From: Sphingomonas sp. DG1-23
GTDB taxonomy: Bacteria; Pseudomonadota; Alphaproteobacteria; Sphingomonadales; Sphingomonadaceae
NCBI RefSeq assembly: GCF_030730875.1
Contig: NZ_JAVAMA010000011.1
Coordinates: forward strand, 1 to 64,000
Direction: 5' to 3'
DNA length: 64,000 bases
The translations under genes were made by a program, and so were the position numbers. Shown one piece after another: positions 50,530 to 59,796 of the stretch (positions are counted from its first letter, which is position 1; the number at the start of each line of letters is the position of its first letter). The notes beneath the pieces were generated by a model. That model was given only the letters and a program-made list of their open reading frames with translations. It did no database searches and had not been told where the DNA came from.

Positions 50530-52336
50530 GGCCGAATTCCTCACTTACTATCTTGCCGAGATCAACCATCTGCGGCTCGCCGGGACGCGCTTCTCGCAGG
50601 AATATCCGCACCTCGCGACCGGGCTCGATTTCCAGGGCAAGGAAACCGACGACCCCCAGGTCGCGCGGCTGATCGAATCCTTCGCTTTCCTCGCCGCCAA
50701 GCTCCAGCAGCAATTCAACGCGCAATTCCCCGAAGTCCCCACTGCGTTGCTCGACGCGCTCTATCCGCAGCTGGTGACACCGATCCCGTCGATGGCGATC
50801 GCGCAATTCAAGGTCGCCGAGAAGCAGCAGCGCGCGATGGAAGGCGTGGTCGTGCCGCGGATGACCGCGGTCTACGCCACAACTTCTTCCGGCGCCGAAT
50901 GCCGGTTCTGGACGGGCACGCCGCTGCGGCTGTGGCCGGTCGAGGTCGGCAGGGTCCAGCTCCAGCCGGGGATCGAGCTCGAGATCCTCGACGATCGGCC
51001 GGGCGTCCAGTCATGCTTGCGAGTGCGGCTGCGCTGCATCGGCGAGAACCGGAGCTTCGCCGATTTCGCGCCCTCGTCCCTGCGTTTCTACATTGATGGC
51101 GAGCGCAATTCGCGCTTCCGGCTGTTCGAACTGCTCACCAACAATCTGGTCGAGATCGCAGTCGCGCGGGGCGATGGCGAAACCGCCGAATTCGCGACCG
51201 GGCTGACGCTCCGCCATGTCGGGCTCGACCTCGCCGACGCGATGCTGCCCTATCCCGAGGCGTCGCATCACGGCTATCGGCTGATCCAGGAATATTTCGC
51301 CTTCCCCGACAAGTTCATGTTCGTCGAGCTGGCCGGCCTGACGCCCGAATTGCTCGGCAATGGCAGCGAGATAGACTTGCTGTTCCTCCTTGGCGAGGAA
51401 CCCAGCGAGCGGCTGATGATCGACAACAATACGCTGCGGCTCGGCTGCGTTCCGATCATCAACCTGTTCCAGCGCACCAGCGAGCCGATCCGGCTCGACC
51501 ATATGAGCGTCGAGTATCTGCTCGAGCCCGACGTCCGCGCCGCCGCCTCGGCCGAAGTGCACAGCGTGCTGAGCGTCAATCGCTCGGCCGCGGGAAACAG
51601 CCAGACCGACGTCATCCCGCCCTATTTCAGCACCAATTCCGCCGACGCCGACGCGGGACGGTTGCGCTGGCTCGCACGGCGGCATCCGGTCACCAACCCG
51701 GCGATCAGCGGGACCGAAGTCCAGCTCTCGTTCGTCGACCCTGCGATGAACCCGATGGTGCCGGCCGAGGACGTGCTGTTCGCGCAATTGCTGTGTACCA
51801 ATCGCGGCATGCCACGGCAGATTTCGACCACGACCAGGCTGCAGATCGAGATGGATCTGCCGATCGAGCGCATCCACTGCCTCGCCCGGCCCACCCCGCC
51901 GATCGACCCGCCGGTGATCGGCGAGAATTTGTGGCGGCTGGTATCGCACCTCACGCTCAACAAGCTGACTCTCCAGAACGGCCGCCAGAGTCTCGATCCG
52001 CTAAGGCAGATCCTGTACCTCTACAGCGGCAGCGAGGAGAATTCGCGCAAACGCAGGCAGATAGACGGCATCGTCGGTATTTCGACGCGCCCGGTGGTGC
52101 GGCGTACCGGGGACAAATATTGGCGGGGCTTCGTCCGCGGGACCGAAATCACGCTCCAGATCAACGACAAGGATTTCGTCGGCGCAAGCGCCTTGCTGCT
52201 CGGCGCGATCCTCGACCGCTTCTTCGCGCTCTATGCCGGCGTGAACAGCTTCACCGAACTCGTGATCCGCCGCGACGGTCAGGAAGAGGAATGGAAACGA
52301 TGGCCCGCGCGCGCCGGGGAAAAACCCCTCCTCTGA
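50519..52336 (+). CDS. tssF: T6SS baseplate protein TssF
   Basis: The 605-residue protein has the TssF/VasA pattern: FLTYYLAEINHLRLAGTRFSQEYPHLA, DPQVARLIESFAFLAAKLQQQ, and LLDALYPQLVTPIPSMAIAQF in the first 100 residues. The C-terminal part contains FFALYAGVNSFTELVI. TssF pairs with TssG in the baseplate wedge. It overlaps the tssG start by about 37 bases. Confidence 0.94.
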   Translation: MAAEAEFLTYYLAEINHLRLAGTRFSQEYPHLATGLDFQGKETDDPQVARLIESFAFLAAKLQQQFNAQFPEVPTALLDALYPQLVTPIPSMAIAQFKVAEKQQRAMEGVVVPRMTAVYATTSSGAECRFWTGTPLRLWPVEVGRVQLQPGIELEILDDRPGVQSCLRVRLRCIGENRSFADFAPSSLRFYIDGERNSRFRLFELLTNNLVEIAVARGDGETAEFATGLTLRHVGLDLADAMLPYPEASHHGYRLIQEYFAFPDKFMFVELAGLTPELLGNGSEIDLLFLLGEEPSERLMIDNNTLRLGCVPIINLFQRTSEPIRLDHMSVEYLLEPDVRAAASAEVHSVLSVNRSAAGNSQTDVIPPYFSTNSADADAGRLRWLARRHPVTNPAISGTEVQLSFVDPAMNPMVPAEDVLFAQLLCTNRGMPRQISTTTRLQIEMDLPIERIHCLARPTPPIDPPVIGENLWRLVSHLTLNKLTLQNGRQSLDPLRQILYLYSGSEENSRKRRQIDGIVGISTRPVVRRTGDKYWRGFVRGTEITLQINDKDFVGASALLLGAILDRFFALYAGVNSFTELVIRRDGQEEEWKRWPARAGEKPLL

Positions 52337-53415
52337 TCCAGTTGCTGCAGCGCGAGCCCTATCGGTTCGACAGCAGCCAGGTCGTCCGGATACTCGAAGC
52401 GCGGAAGCAGGCGCTGCGGACCGCCGAGATCCGCTTCCGCAGCAGCCTGAGCCTGACTTTCCCGGTCAGCGACGTGGAATCGGTCGTGGTGCCGGCAGAA
52501 CTCCGGCAATCGCCGGTGGTGACGGTGAGCTTTCTCGGACTGGGTGGCGCGATGGGGCCCCTGCCCACGCCCTATACCGAGCATCTCAACAACGCCGTGC
52601 GGCGCCGTGAGCCCGCGGGGCGCGACTTCCTCGACCTGTTCAACCACCGGCTGGTCACCGCCGCGACCGATCTGGCGAAGCTGTTTCGTCCCACGCTTCA
52701 GGCTCCGATACCGCACGAGTCCGCGCATGCGCGCTATCTCTACGCATTGCTCGGCCTGCGCACCCCAGGGATCGTCGAGGCCATTCCCGGGCTAGCCCCG
52801 ACGCTGCTGCCGCTGACGGCATTGCTCAACGCGCGTCCGCTCAGCGCGCATGCGATCGAGCGCATGCTCCGCGCCTATTTCGGCGTATCCGCGCGGGTGA
52901 TACCTTTTCGCGGCGGCTGGTTCGACGTGCCGCCGGATCAGCGCAGTGCGATTGGCGTTACCGGCCGCAACCGCGCGCTCGGCAGCAATGCGATGCTCGG
53001 CGGACGGCAATGGGACCAGTCGGCCGGCATCACCGTCGAGATCGGTCCACTGCCGATCGCCGAAGCCGAGCGCTTCCTCCCCGCAGGTGCCCCGCACGCG
53101 CGGCTGACCGAATTGCTCGATTTCGTCCTCGGCGGCGAAGTCGAAGTGGCGGTGCGGCTGCTGGTGGATACGCGCACCGTGCGCAGCTCGCATCTTGCGC
53201 GTGCCGGAACGATGCGGCTCGGCTGGACGTCGTGGCTGCATCGCACCGGATCGCCGGGCCGGATCAACCGACCGACGCTGGGCCGCTCTGCGCGGCTGGG
53301 CGGACGTGCCGACGCCGAATCCGCACGGCGCCTTGCCGGCAACAGTCTTCCCGCGCTGCGCGTGATCGCATTGCGCCCCGCGCTCAACGTCTTCAGGCCC
53401 GCGCCGCTGCCGTGA
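52300..53415 (+). CDS. tssG: T6SS baseplate protein TssG
   Basis: The 371-residue protein has the TssG/VasB signature PPLIQLLQREPYRFDSSQVVRILEA, FLGLGGAMGPLPTPYTEHL and FLDLFNHRLVT. The ATG at 52300 is chosen; ATG 52291 in the same frame is possible. It ends in a GTGA overlap with the clpV start. It forms the baseplate wedge with TssF, TssE and TssK. Confidence 0.93.
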   Translation: MARARRGKTPPLIQLLQREPYRFDSSQVVRILEARKQALRTAEIRFRSSLSLTFPVSDVESVVVPAELRQSPVVTVSFLGLGGAMGPLPTPYTEHLNNAVRRREPAGRDFLDLFNHRLVTAATDLAKLFRPTLQAPIPHESAHARYLYALLGLRTPGIVEAIPGLAPTLLPLTALLNARPLSAHAIERMLRAYFGVSARVIPFRGGWFDVPPDQRSAIGVTGRNRALGSNAMLGGRQWDQSAGITVEIGPLPIAEAERFLPAGAPHARLTELLDFVLGGEVEVAVRLLVDTRTVRSSHLARAGTMRLGWTSWLHRTGSPGRINRPTLGRSARLGGRADAESARRLAGNSLPALRVIALRPALNVFRPAPLP

Positions 53416-56003
53416 TCGCGCTCAAGGCCTTGATGGGAAAGCTCAGCCGCACGTGCCGCGCAGCGCTCGAGCGCGCCGCCGAACGGAGCCTCCAGCAAGG
53501 CCATTTCGCCGTCGAGATCGAACATGTGCTGCTCGAGCTGGTCGACGATCCAGGCTCCGATCTCGCCATCGCGCTCGACCGCTACGAAGCCGATCCTGCC
53601 GCGCTGACCGGGCAGCTCCAGCAGGCACTGATGCGGTTCAGCGTGGGCAACCGCGAAAATCCCGGCGTATCGGCGCAACTGGCGACCGCGATCGAGGCCG
53701 CGTGGCTGATCGCTTCGATCGATCAGGATCTTGCGGTGATCAGCTCGGCCTGCCTGCTCCAGGCAGTCGTCGAGGACAGCCGCATCCGCGAGGCAGTGGT
53801 CGGCGGCGTGCCCGAGCTGGCGAGGCTCCCGCGCCAGCGGCTCGCCGACGACCTGACCGAGATTGTCGCGGCGGGGCATGAAGCGGGGCGCCGCGACCTC
53901 ATCCCTGCCGCTGCGGCGTCGGGCGAAACCCGCGGGGCGGCGCTGGCCAGCTTCACCATCGATCTCACCGCCCAAGCGCGTGCCGGCAAGCTCGATCCGG
54001 TGATCGGCCGCGAACCCGAGATCGATCAGGTGATCGAGATCCTGATGCGCCGCCGCCAGAACAATCCGATCCTCACGGGCGACGCCGGGGTGGGCAAGAC
54101 CGCGATCATCGAAGGCCTGGCGCAGCGCATCGCCGAGGGCCAGGTGCCCGAAGCGCTCGCCGGAGTCGCCTTGCTCGCGCTCGATCTTGGGCTGCTGCAG
54201 GCCGGGGCGAGCATGAAGGGCGAGTTCGAGCAACGATTGCGCGACGTGATCGAAGAAGTGGGCGGAGCGCCCGCGGCAACGATCCTGTTCATCGACGAGG
54301 CGCACATGCTGGTCGGCGCCGGCGGGGCGCCGGGTCAGGCCGACGCCGCCAATCTGCTCAAGCCCGCACTGGCTCGCGGCGGGCTGCGCACGATCGCGGC
54401 GACGACCTGGGGCGAATATAAGCGCTATTTCGAGAAGGACGCGGCGCTGGCGCGGCGCTTTCAGCCGGTCAAGGTCAGTCCGCCGAGCGTCGACACCAGC
54501 GTGATCATTCTCCGCCATCTCAGCGCGAAGCTGGAGGCGTTCCACCGGGTGCGGATCACCGAAGAGGCGCTCGCCGAAGCGGCGCGCATGTCGGAACGCT
54601 ACGTCACCGACCGGCAATTGCCCGACAAGGCGATCAACGTGCTCGACACCGCCTGCGCACGCGTCGCGATCGCGCAATCCTGCCCGCCGCACCGGCTCGA
54701 TTCGGCCGAACTGGTCTGCGCCAATCTCGACGCCGAGATCGCCCGGCTCGACGACGCTCCGGCGGGCGATCCCGAGCAGGACGAACGCCTCGCCCAATTG
54801 CTGCGCGACCGCGCGGATGCGCAAGACACGCGCGATGCGATCGCCAGCCGTTGGGAACAGGAACGCTATACGTTCGACCGGATCCGCGCGCTCGAGCGCC
54901 AGCTGGAGGAACATCCCGGCGATCCTGCGCGGGGCGAATTGCACGGGCTGAATCTCGAGCTGGCGGAAATCCAGCAAGACGATCCGCTGGTCCCGATCGC
55001 CGTCGACCGCCGCGCGATCGCCGACGTCGTGTCGGGATGGACCGGGGTGCCGATCGACGCGATCCTCGGCAATGCCAGCGCCACCGCGCGCGATCTCGGC
55101 GACCGACTCGCCGGCCGGATCATCGGCCAGAGCGCGGCGATCGACACGATCGTGCGCCGGGTGCAGACCTTCCAGGCCGGACTCGGCGATCCCACCAAGC
55201 CCACCGGCGTGTTCCTGCTCTGCGGCCCTAGCGGCGTCGGCAAGACCGAAACCGCGATGGCGCTGGCCGAGATGCTGTTCGGCGGTCCGCGCGCGCTGAT
55301 CACGGTCAACATGTCCGAATATCAGGCCGCACATTCGGTGTCGGGGCTCAAGGGTGCCCCGCCGGGCTATGTCGGCTACGGCAAGGGCGGCATTCTGACC
55401 GAAGCGGTGCGTCGCCAGCCTTATTCGGTGATGCTGCTCGACGAAGTGGAGAAAGCGCACCCCGACGTGCTCGAGATCTTCTATCAGGTATTCGACCGCG
55501 GCATGCTGGAGGACAGCGAAGGCGTCACGGTCGATTTCACCCATACCTTGATCCTGCTCACCTCGAATGTCGGGACCGATGTCCTCGCCCAAGCGCGCGC
55601 CGAGCGGGCCGAGGCGCGCGCGATCACCACGGCGCTGCAGCCCGAACTGCTCCGGCATTTCGCGCCCGCCTTCCTCGCCCGACTGGTGGTGGTGCCCTAT
55701 CTGCCGCTCGGCACGGCGGAGATCGTCGCAGTGGCGAAGCTCAAGCTCGACCGGATCAGCGCGCGTTTCACCGCCTCGCGGCGGGGCGAGCTCACCTATG
55801 ACCATGCCGTCGTTCTGGCGATCGCAGCCGAGGCCGACCAGGCCGAGGGCGGCGCGCGTAGCGTCGATGCGATCATCACCCATCAGATCCTGCCCGATCT
55901 CTCGGCGGCCCTGCTCAACCGCCTCGCCGAAGGCGCCCCCGTCCAGTCCGCCCACATCTCGGTCGACGGCCGCGGGCGGCTGCGGGTCGACATCGACCGA
56001 TGA
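53412..56003 (+). CDS. clpV: T6SS sheath-recycling ATPase ClpV (TssH)
   Basis: The 863-residue AAA+ unfoldase has an N-domain (LKALMGKLSRTCRAALERAA), a first ATPase domain with GDAGVGKTAI and a middle coiled coil. The second ATPase domain has GPSGVGKTETAMA and LLDEVEKAHPDVL. ClpV disassembles contracted TssBC sheaths. The GTG at 53412 overlaps the tssG stop (GTGA) and gives the family N-terminus; an ATG at 53433 would cut it short. Confidence 0.93.
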   Translation: MIALKALMGKLSRTCRAALERAAERSLQQGHFAVEIEHVLLELVDDPGSDLAIALDRYEADPAALTGQLQQALMRFSVGNRENPGVSAQLATAIEAAWLIASIDQDLAVISSACLLQAVVEDSRIREAVVGGVPELARLPRQRLADDLTEIVAAGHEAGRRDLIPAAAASGETRGAALASFTIDLTAQARAGKLDPVIGREPEIDQVIEILMRRRQNNPILTGDAGVGKTAIIEGLAQRIAEGQVPEALAGVALLALDLGLLQAGASMKGEFEQRLRDVIEEVGGAPAATILFIDEAHMLVGAGGAPGQADAANLLKPALARGGLRTIAATTWGEYKRYFEKDAALARRFQPVKVSPPSVDTSVIILRHLSAKLEAFHRVRITEEALAEAARMSERYVTDRQLPDKAINVLDTACARVAIAQSCPPHRLDSAELVCANLDAEIARLDDAPAGDPEQDERLAQLLRDRADAQDTRDAIASRWEQERYTFDRIRALERQLEEHPGDPARGELHGLNLELAEIQQDDPLVPIAVDRRAIADVVSGWTGVPIDAILGNASATARDLGDRLAGRIIGQSAAIDTIVRRVQTFQAGLGDPTKPTGVFLLCGPSGVGKTETAMALAEMLFGGPRALITVNMSEYQAAHSVSGLKGAPPGYVGYGKGGILTEAVRRQPYSVMLLDEVEKAHPDVLEIFYQVFDRGMLEDSEGVTVDFTHTLILLTSNVGTDVLAQARAERAEARAITTALQPELLRHFAPAFLARLVVVPYLPLGTAEIVAVAKLKLDRISARFTASRRGELTYDHAVVLAIAAEADQAEGGARSVDAIITHQILPDLSAALLNRLAEGAPVQSAHISVDGRGRLRVDIDR

Positions 56004-57889
56004 CCGATCTCTCCTGGTCGCTCGAAGTCGCCACGCCGCTCGGCGCCGGCGTGCTGTCGCTGCAGTCGTTCGAAGGCGTGGAGACGATCTCGCGCCCGTT
56101 CCTGTTCAACCTGATCGCATCGACCAGCGCGGCGTGGCTCGATCCGCAGGCGATCGCCGGCAAGCCGATCGACGTCACCCTGAAAGGCGGCGACGGCATC
56201 GCGCGCACCTTCAACGGGGTGGTGTCGCGCTTCAGCCAGGGCAGCTCGCGCTGCACGATCGAGATGCGGCCATGGCTATGGCTGCTGACGCTGTCGCGCA
56301 ACCACCGCATCTTCCAGAACCTCACCGTCGCCGAGATCCTGACCAAGGTGTTCGCCGATTACGATCTGCAGACCGTACGCAACGATCTCGTGCTCAGCTA
56401 CACGCCGATCGAATATTGCGTTCAATATGACGAATCCGACTTCGATTTCGTCAGCCGGCTGATGGAAACAGCGGGTATCGCTTATTATTTCGAGCAGAAG
56501 CCGGGCAAGCACACCCTGGTGCTGGTCGATGATCCGGCCAAATTCCCCGCCTGCCCCAATGCCGCATCGGTGCCGTGGCTCGCGCTGGGCGGCGCCAGCG
56601 AATGGCTGTCGGACCTGCGGATCGAGAGCGTCGAGCTCGAGCAAATTGCAGTGCCCGGCGGCTTCAAGACCACCGACTATAACTTCACCACTCCCGCAAC
56701 CGCGCTGCTGGCGAGCGCCGGCGAAGGCAAAGTCTACGAATATCCCGCCGGCGCGGCGCTCAAGGCCGATTCCGAGGCGGTCGCCAAGCGGCGCGGCGAG
56801 GAGCTCGCGGCTTTGGCCAGCCAGCTCCATGGCAGCTCGCCGCTCCGCCATCTCGCCAGCGGCACCAATTTCACGCTGACCGGCCATCCCGCCGACGCGT
56901 TCAACAAGAAATACGCATTGCTCAGCGTCCATCACGACGCCCAGCGCCGCGGCTATGCCAATCGCTTCACCGCCTTCCCCGCCGACATCCCGTTCCGCCC
57001 GGCGCGCATCACTCCGCGCCCGCGCATCGCCGGCTCGCAGACCGCGATCGTCGTCGGCCCCTCGGGCAAGGAGATCTGGACCGACGAATATGGTCGGATC
57101 AAGGTCCAGTTCCACTGGGACCAGCTCGGCAAGAAGGATGCCGACAGCTCGTGCTGGGTGCGCGTTTCGCAGAGTTGGGCGGGCAAGAGCTGGGGCGCGT
57201 TCGCGCTGCCCCGGATCGGACAGGAAGTGGTGATCAGCTTCCTCGAAGGCGATCCCGATCGGCCCCTCGTCACCGGCTGTGTCTACAATGGCGACAATCC
57301 GGTGCCCTATGCGCTCCCCGACAATCAGAGCCGCACCACGCTAAAGAGCCAGTCGACGCCGAGCGCCGAAGGTTTCAACGAGCTGCGTTTCGAGGACAAA
57401 GCCGGCGACGAGGAGGTATTCCTCCAGGCGCAGAAGGATCTGACGGTAAAGGTGCTCAACAACAGCACCGAAACGGTCAAGCAGGATCGCAGCGTCACCG
57501 TCGAGGAAGGCAATGACGCCTTCACCGTCAGCAAGGGCAACTGGACCACCTCGATCGCCACCGGCAACGCCACCCACGGCGTGAAGGGCAATTCCACCGT
57601 CACGATCGAAGGCAATGCCGACGAGACGGTGAAGGGCGATGCGTCGCAGACCGTCTCGGGCAATCTGACCATCGAAGTCACCGGCAACGTCACGATCAAG
57701 GCGAGCGGCAGCGTCGCGATCGAATCGGGTACGGGGATGACGGTGAAAGGCGGCACCAGCGTCGCGATCGAGGCGGGCACCGCGCTGACCCTCAAGGGGC
57801 TGACGGTGGAAGTGACCGCGAGCGCGAGCGGAAAGTTCGATGGCGGCGGGATGCTCGAACTGAAGGGCGGGCTGGTGAAATTGAATTAG
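56000..57889 (+). CDS. vgrG: T6SS spike protein VgrG (TssI)
   Basis: The 629-residue protein has the gp27-like part (SVEYCVQYDESDFDFVSRLMETAGIAYYF-type sequence), the gp5 OB-fold (WVRVSQSWAGKSWGAFALPRIGQEVVISFLEGDPDRPLVTG, VYNGDNP) and a repetitive beta-helix tail (TVKGDASQTVSGNLTIEVTG and similar). It forms the trimeric spike and ends without an added effector domain. The start overlaps the clpV stop (ATGA). Cargo must therefore ride on the PAAR-like tip, Hcp or VgrG itself as separate proteins such as those downstream. Confidence 0.95.
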   Translation: MTDLSWSLEVATPLGAGVLSLQSFEGVETISRPFLFNLIASTSAAWLDPQAIAGKPIDVTLKGGDGIARTFNGVVSRFSQGSSRCTIEMRPWLWLLTLSRNHRIFQNLTVAEILTKVFADYDLQTVRNDLVLSYTPIEYCVQYDESDFDFVSRLMETAGIAYYFEQKPGKHTLVLVDDPAKFPACPNAASVPWLALGGASEWLSDLRIESVELEQIAVPGGFKTTDYNFTTPATALLASAGEGKVYEYPAGAALKADSEAVAKRRGEELAALASQLHGSSPLRHLASGTNFTLTGHPADAFNKKYALLSVHHDAQRRGYANRFTAFPADIPFRPARITPRPRIAGSQTAIVVGPSGKEIWTDEYGRIKVQFHWDQLGKKDADSSCWVRVSQSWAGKSWGAFALPRIGQEVVISFLEGDPDRPLVTGCVYNGDNPVPYALPDNQSRTTLKSQSTPSAEGFNELRFEDKAGDEEVFLQAQKDLTVKVLNNSTETVKQDRSVTVEEGNDAFTVSKGNWTTSIATGNATHGVKGNSTVTIEGNADETVKGDASQTVSGNLTIEVTGNVTIKASGSVAIESGTGMTVKGGTSVAIEAGTALTLKGLTVEVTASASGKFDGGGMLELKGGLVKLN

Positions 57890-57934
57890 CGACGCGTCTC
57901 GGGGCGATGCTCTGCGAAAACCGACGCCATGGTG

Positions 57935-59464
57935 TCAGAGATACTCGTCGGTGCCGGAGTCACTGTCGCTATCGTAGTCGGTCGTCAGCTTGCCAGTCCG
58001 CTTGCTCTTGGTGACATGGCTGAAGATTTCCTCGTCCTCCATCGTCTCCTTGATATGGTCCTTGTCATATCCGCCCAATGCCGCTTTCGAGGGCCAGAAC
58101 GGCCCTACCGACAGATCGGTCAAATCGAGATCGATTGCACAGACGGTGCAAGCCCGCTTGACGCCGCCCAAATACTTCTTGTTGAGTTTGATACCGAGAT
58201 GTTCCTGGATGCGGCGTTCTGCGTGCAGGTCAACATCATAAAGGGTATTGGGAACGATAATCCGATTGTTCCGGATGGCGTCCCAAACGTCCTCCTGTCC
58301 ATCATTCAGAGTCTTCGACAGTAGTTTCTTGCCGTGATGCTTGATTCGCTTACGGAAATCCTTGTCCATATTCTTAGGATAGCTGGCCTCGAACGCCGTC
58401 TTGAGTAGCGTTCGCATGCCCCCTGCCAAATCTTGCCGCATCTTGTTGTTGACGGAATTTTTATTGGATGAAACGTAAATATAGTTGTGGCGATAATAGC
58501 ATTGAATTTCGACACAATTAGGATAATATTTATATAATAAAGACGCCACCCAGCGAAGCATTTGCTTGGCACGCTGATGCCCATAGTCACGCGCCTCGGA
58601 AATATTTTCGCCAGAACTGAACATTTTCTCCATCTTGGTGGCGCTTTTCTTCTTGATACTCTTCTCCCAATCGGATGGGAGACCGAAGATCTTTTGCGAC
58701 TGCCCGCCACCGTAATTTTCGAGATCCATTTCCATCCGCTGGATCGACGCGCGCGTCGAGGTGGCGGCGCGATCGCTCGCCGCATGAACAAGTGGCGGAC
58801 GGCCAGGCCGTGGCGAAACACCGCGTGAAGCACCATCGATCTTGCGTTGCACGAGCCCCGTCGCGCTCGGCTGCATTGCCGCGCGCATGCCGAGCCGGTC
58901 AGCCTCGGCCTCCAGCGCATGATCCTGCACCACGGCAACGCCATTCCCGGATGCGCGGACGCGGCCCTGGCGCTGCTGAATGACATGGGCGAGCTCGTGG
59001 CCGATCAATTGCTGCCCCTTCACCGATTCCGGCTGAAACTGGCCGGGCGCGAAATAAAGGTCGTTGCCGGTGGTGAACGCTATCGCGCCGATTCGAGAAG
59101 CCTGCGGACCGACATGGACGCGCACCGAAGAAAAGTCCGCGCCGAACGCCGCTTCCATTTTTGCCAGCAACCTCTGGGGCAAAGGCTGGCCGCCGCTGCG
59201 AACCAGGCCTATCGCGACCGGGTCGATCTCGGTGCCTTCATTGCCGCCGAAGCGTTGCGCAACTTGCCCGGGCTGGCGCATTTGCAGCGGCCGGCCGGGC
59301 GCCGGCCTTTGCTGCACCGTCGCACTTGCATGCACGAAGGCTGGTCGCGGCGGACCGGGACGCGGCATGCCGGCCACTGCCGGCTGCGCGACCGCCGGTC
59401 GTACGGCGCAAGCGACGGGCATCCTGCCGCCGAGAAAAAAGCCCTGGATCACCTGACCTGCCAC
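57935..59464 (-). CDS. DUF4157 protein with C-terminal deaminase-like toxin domain
   Basis: The 509-residue protein starts AGQVIQGFFLGG. A Pro/Ala/Gln-rich linker follows, then a DUF4157 domain (about 79-196) with zinc-metallopeptidase-like HELAH (156-160) and EAEADRLG. A basic region with VQRK and IQRM leads into a C-terminal domain carrying HAE (414-416) and CTVC (439-442), the zinc-site motifs of cytidine/nucleic-acid deaminase-fold toxins. The last residues are acidic. The GTG at 59464 has AGGAGG upstream. Much of the toxin part is far richer in A+T than the DUF4157 part, which suggests a recently acquired module. It faces vgrG tail to tail, so secretion by the T6SS is likely but unproven. 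Confidence 0.75.
   Translation of the reverse strand: MAGQVIQGFFLGGRMPVACAVRPAVAQPAVAGMPRPGPPRPAFVHASATVQQRPAPGRPLQMRQPGQVAQRFGGNEGTEIDPVAIGLVRSGGQPLPQRLLAKMEAAFGADFSSVRVHVGPQASRIGAIAFTTGNDLYFAPGQFQPESVKGQQLIGHELAHVIQQRQGRVRASGNGVAVVQDHALEAEADRLGMRAAMQPSATGLVQRKIDGASRGVSPRPGRPPLVHAASDRAATSTRASIQRMEMDLENYGGGQSQKIFGLPSDWEKSIKKKSATKMEKMFSSGENISEARDYGHQRAKQMLRWVASLLYKYYPNCVEIQCYYRHNYIYVSSNKNSVNNKMRQDLAGGMRTLLKTAFEASYPKNMDKDFRKRIKHHGKKLLSKTLNDGQEDVWDAIRNNRIIVPNTLYDVDLHAERRIQEHLGIKLNKKYLGGVKRACTVCAIDLDLTDLSVGPFWPSKAALGGYDKDHIKETMEDEEIFSHVTKSKRTGKLTTDYDSDSDSGTDEYL
58877..59230 (-). repeat. DUF4157 module, copy 1
   Basis: This segment codes for the DUF4157 domain of the deaminase-type effector. It shares long identical stretches at the protein level with the modules at 60861-61214 and 62154-62510 (FSxVRVHVGPQAxRIGAIAF, TTGNDxYFAPG, ALEAEADRLG). 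The three blocks in the same orientation are potential recombination sites for exchanging C-terminal domains. Confidence 0.65.
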
Positions 59465-59796
59465 GGCCGACCCTCCTGCACAGCTACCCGATCATTCGCG
59501 ACGAGCATGATATCCCACGCGTCATGGTTCGCAACCAATAGCTCGAGCGAAGGTATAGGTACCATCGTCGGTTGCTTTGCCGGCGCCGAAGATTGATATG
59601 TCGAATCCCAACAAATCGTTACAGATCCGCAAACATCTACGCAGATATTCGCCGCGCCAACCGGCCCGATGATGGTTGCGATATTATCTATGGTCGAGAC
59701 GGCGGCCCCTTGGCACATTTCGCGGTGTCGGCGAAACAGGAATGGCGGCGAAGAGCGGGTGATGAAGCTGAACTGACACGAGCCCCGCCCGATCAT
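59449..59796 (-). CDS. Possible small coupled gene between two effectors, product unknown
   Basis: A 115-codon reading frame fills the 328-base gap between two effector genes. Its ATG overlaps the stop of the upstream effector (ATGA) and its end overlaps the GTG start of the next by 16 bases. The first 25 residues have no recognisable character; the rest includes IDNIATIIGPVGAANICVDV and LELLVANHDAWDIMLVAND. I see no family, signal peptide or ribosome-binding site. It could be an immunity or adaptor gene or a chance open frame; the DNA is less G+C-rich than its surroundings. Confidence 0.25.
   Translation of the reverse strand: MIGRGSCQFSFITRSSPPFLFRRHREMCQGAAVSTIDNIATIIGPVGAANICVDVCGSVTICWDSTYQSSAPAKQPTMVPIPSLELLVANHDAWDIMLVANDRVAVQEGRPWQVR

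Noticed and set aside
58306..58986. A 226-codon frame overlapping the deaminase-type effector on the same strand
   Set aside because: It lies in another frame inside a gene with clear domains and has no ribosome-binding site or recognisable family.
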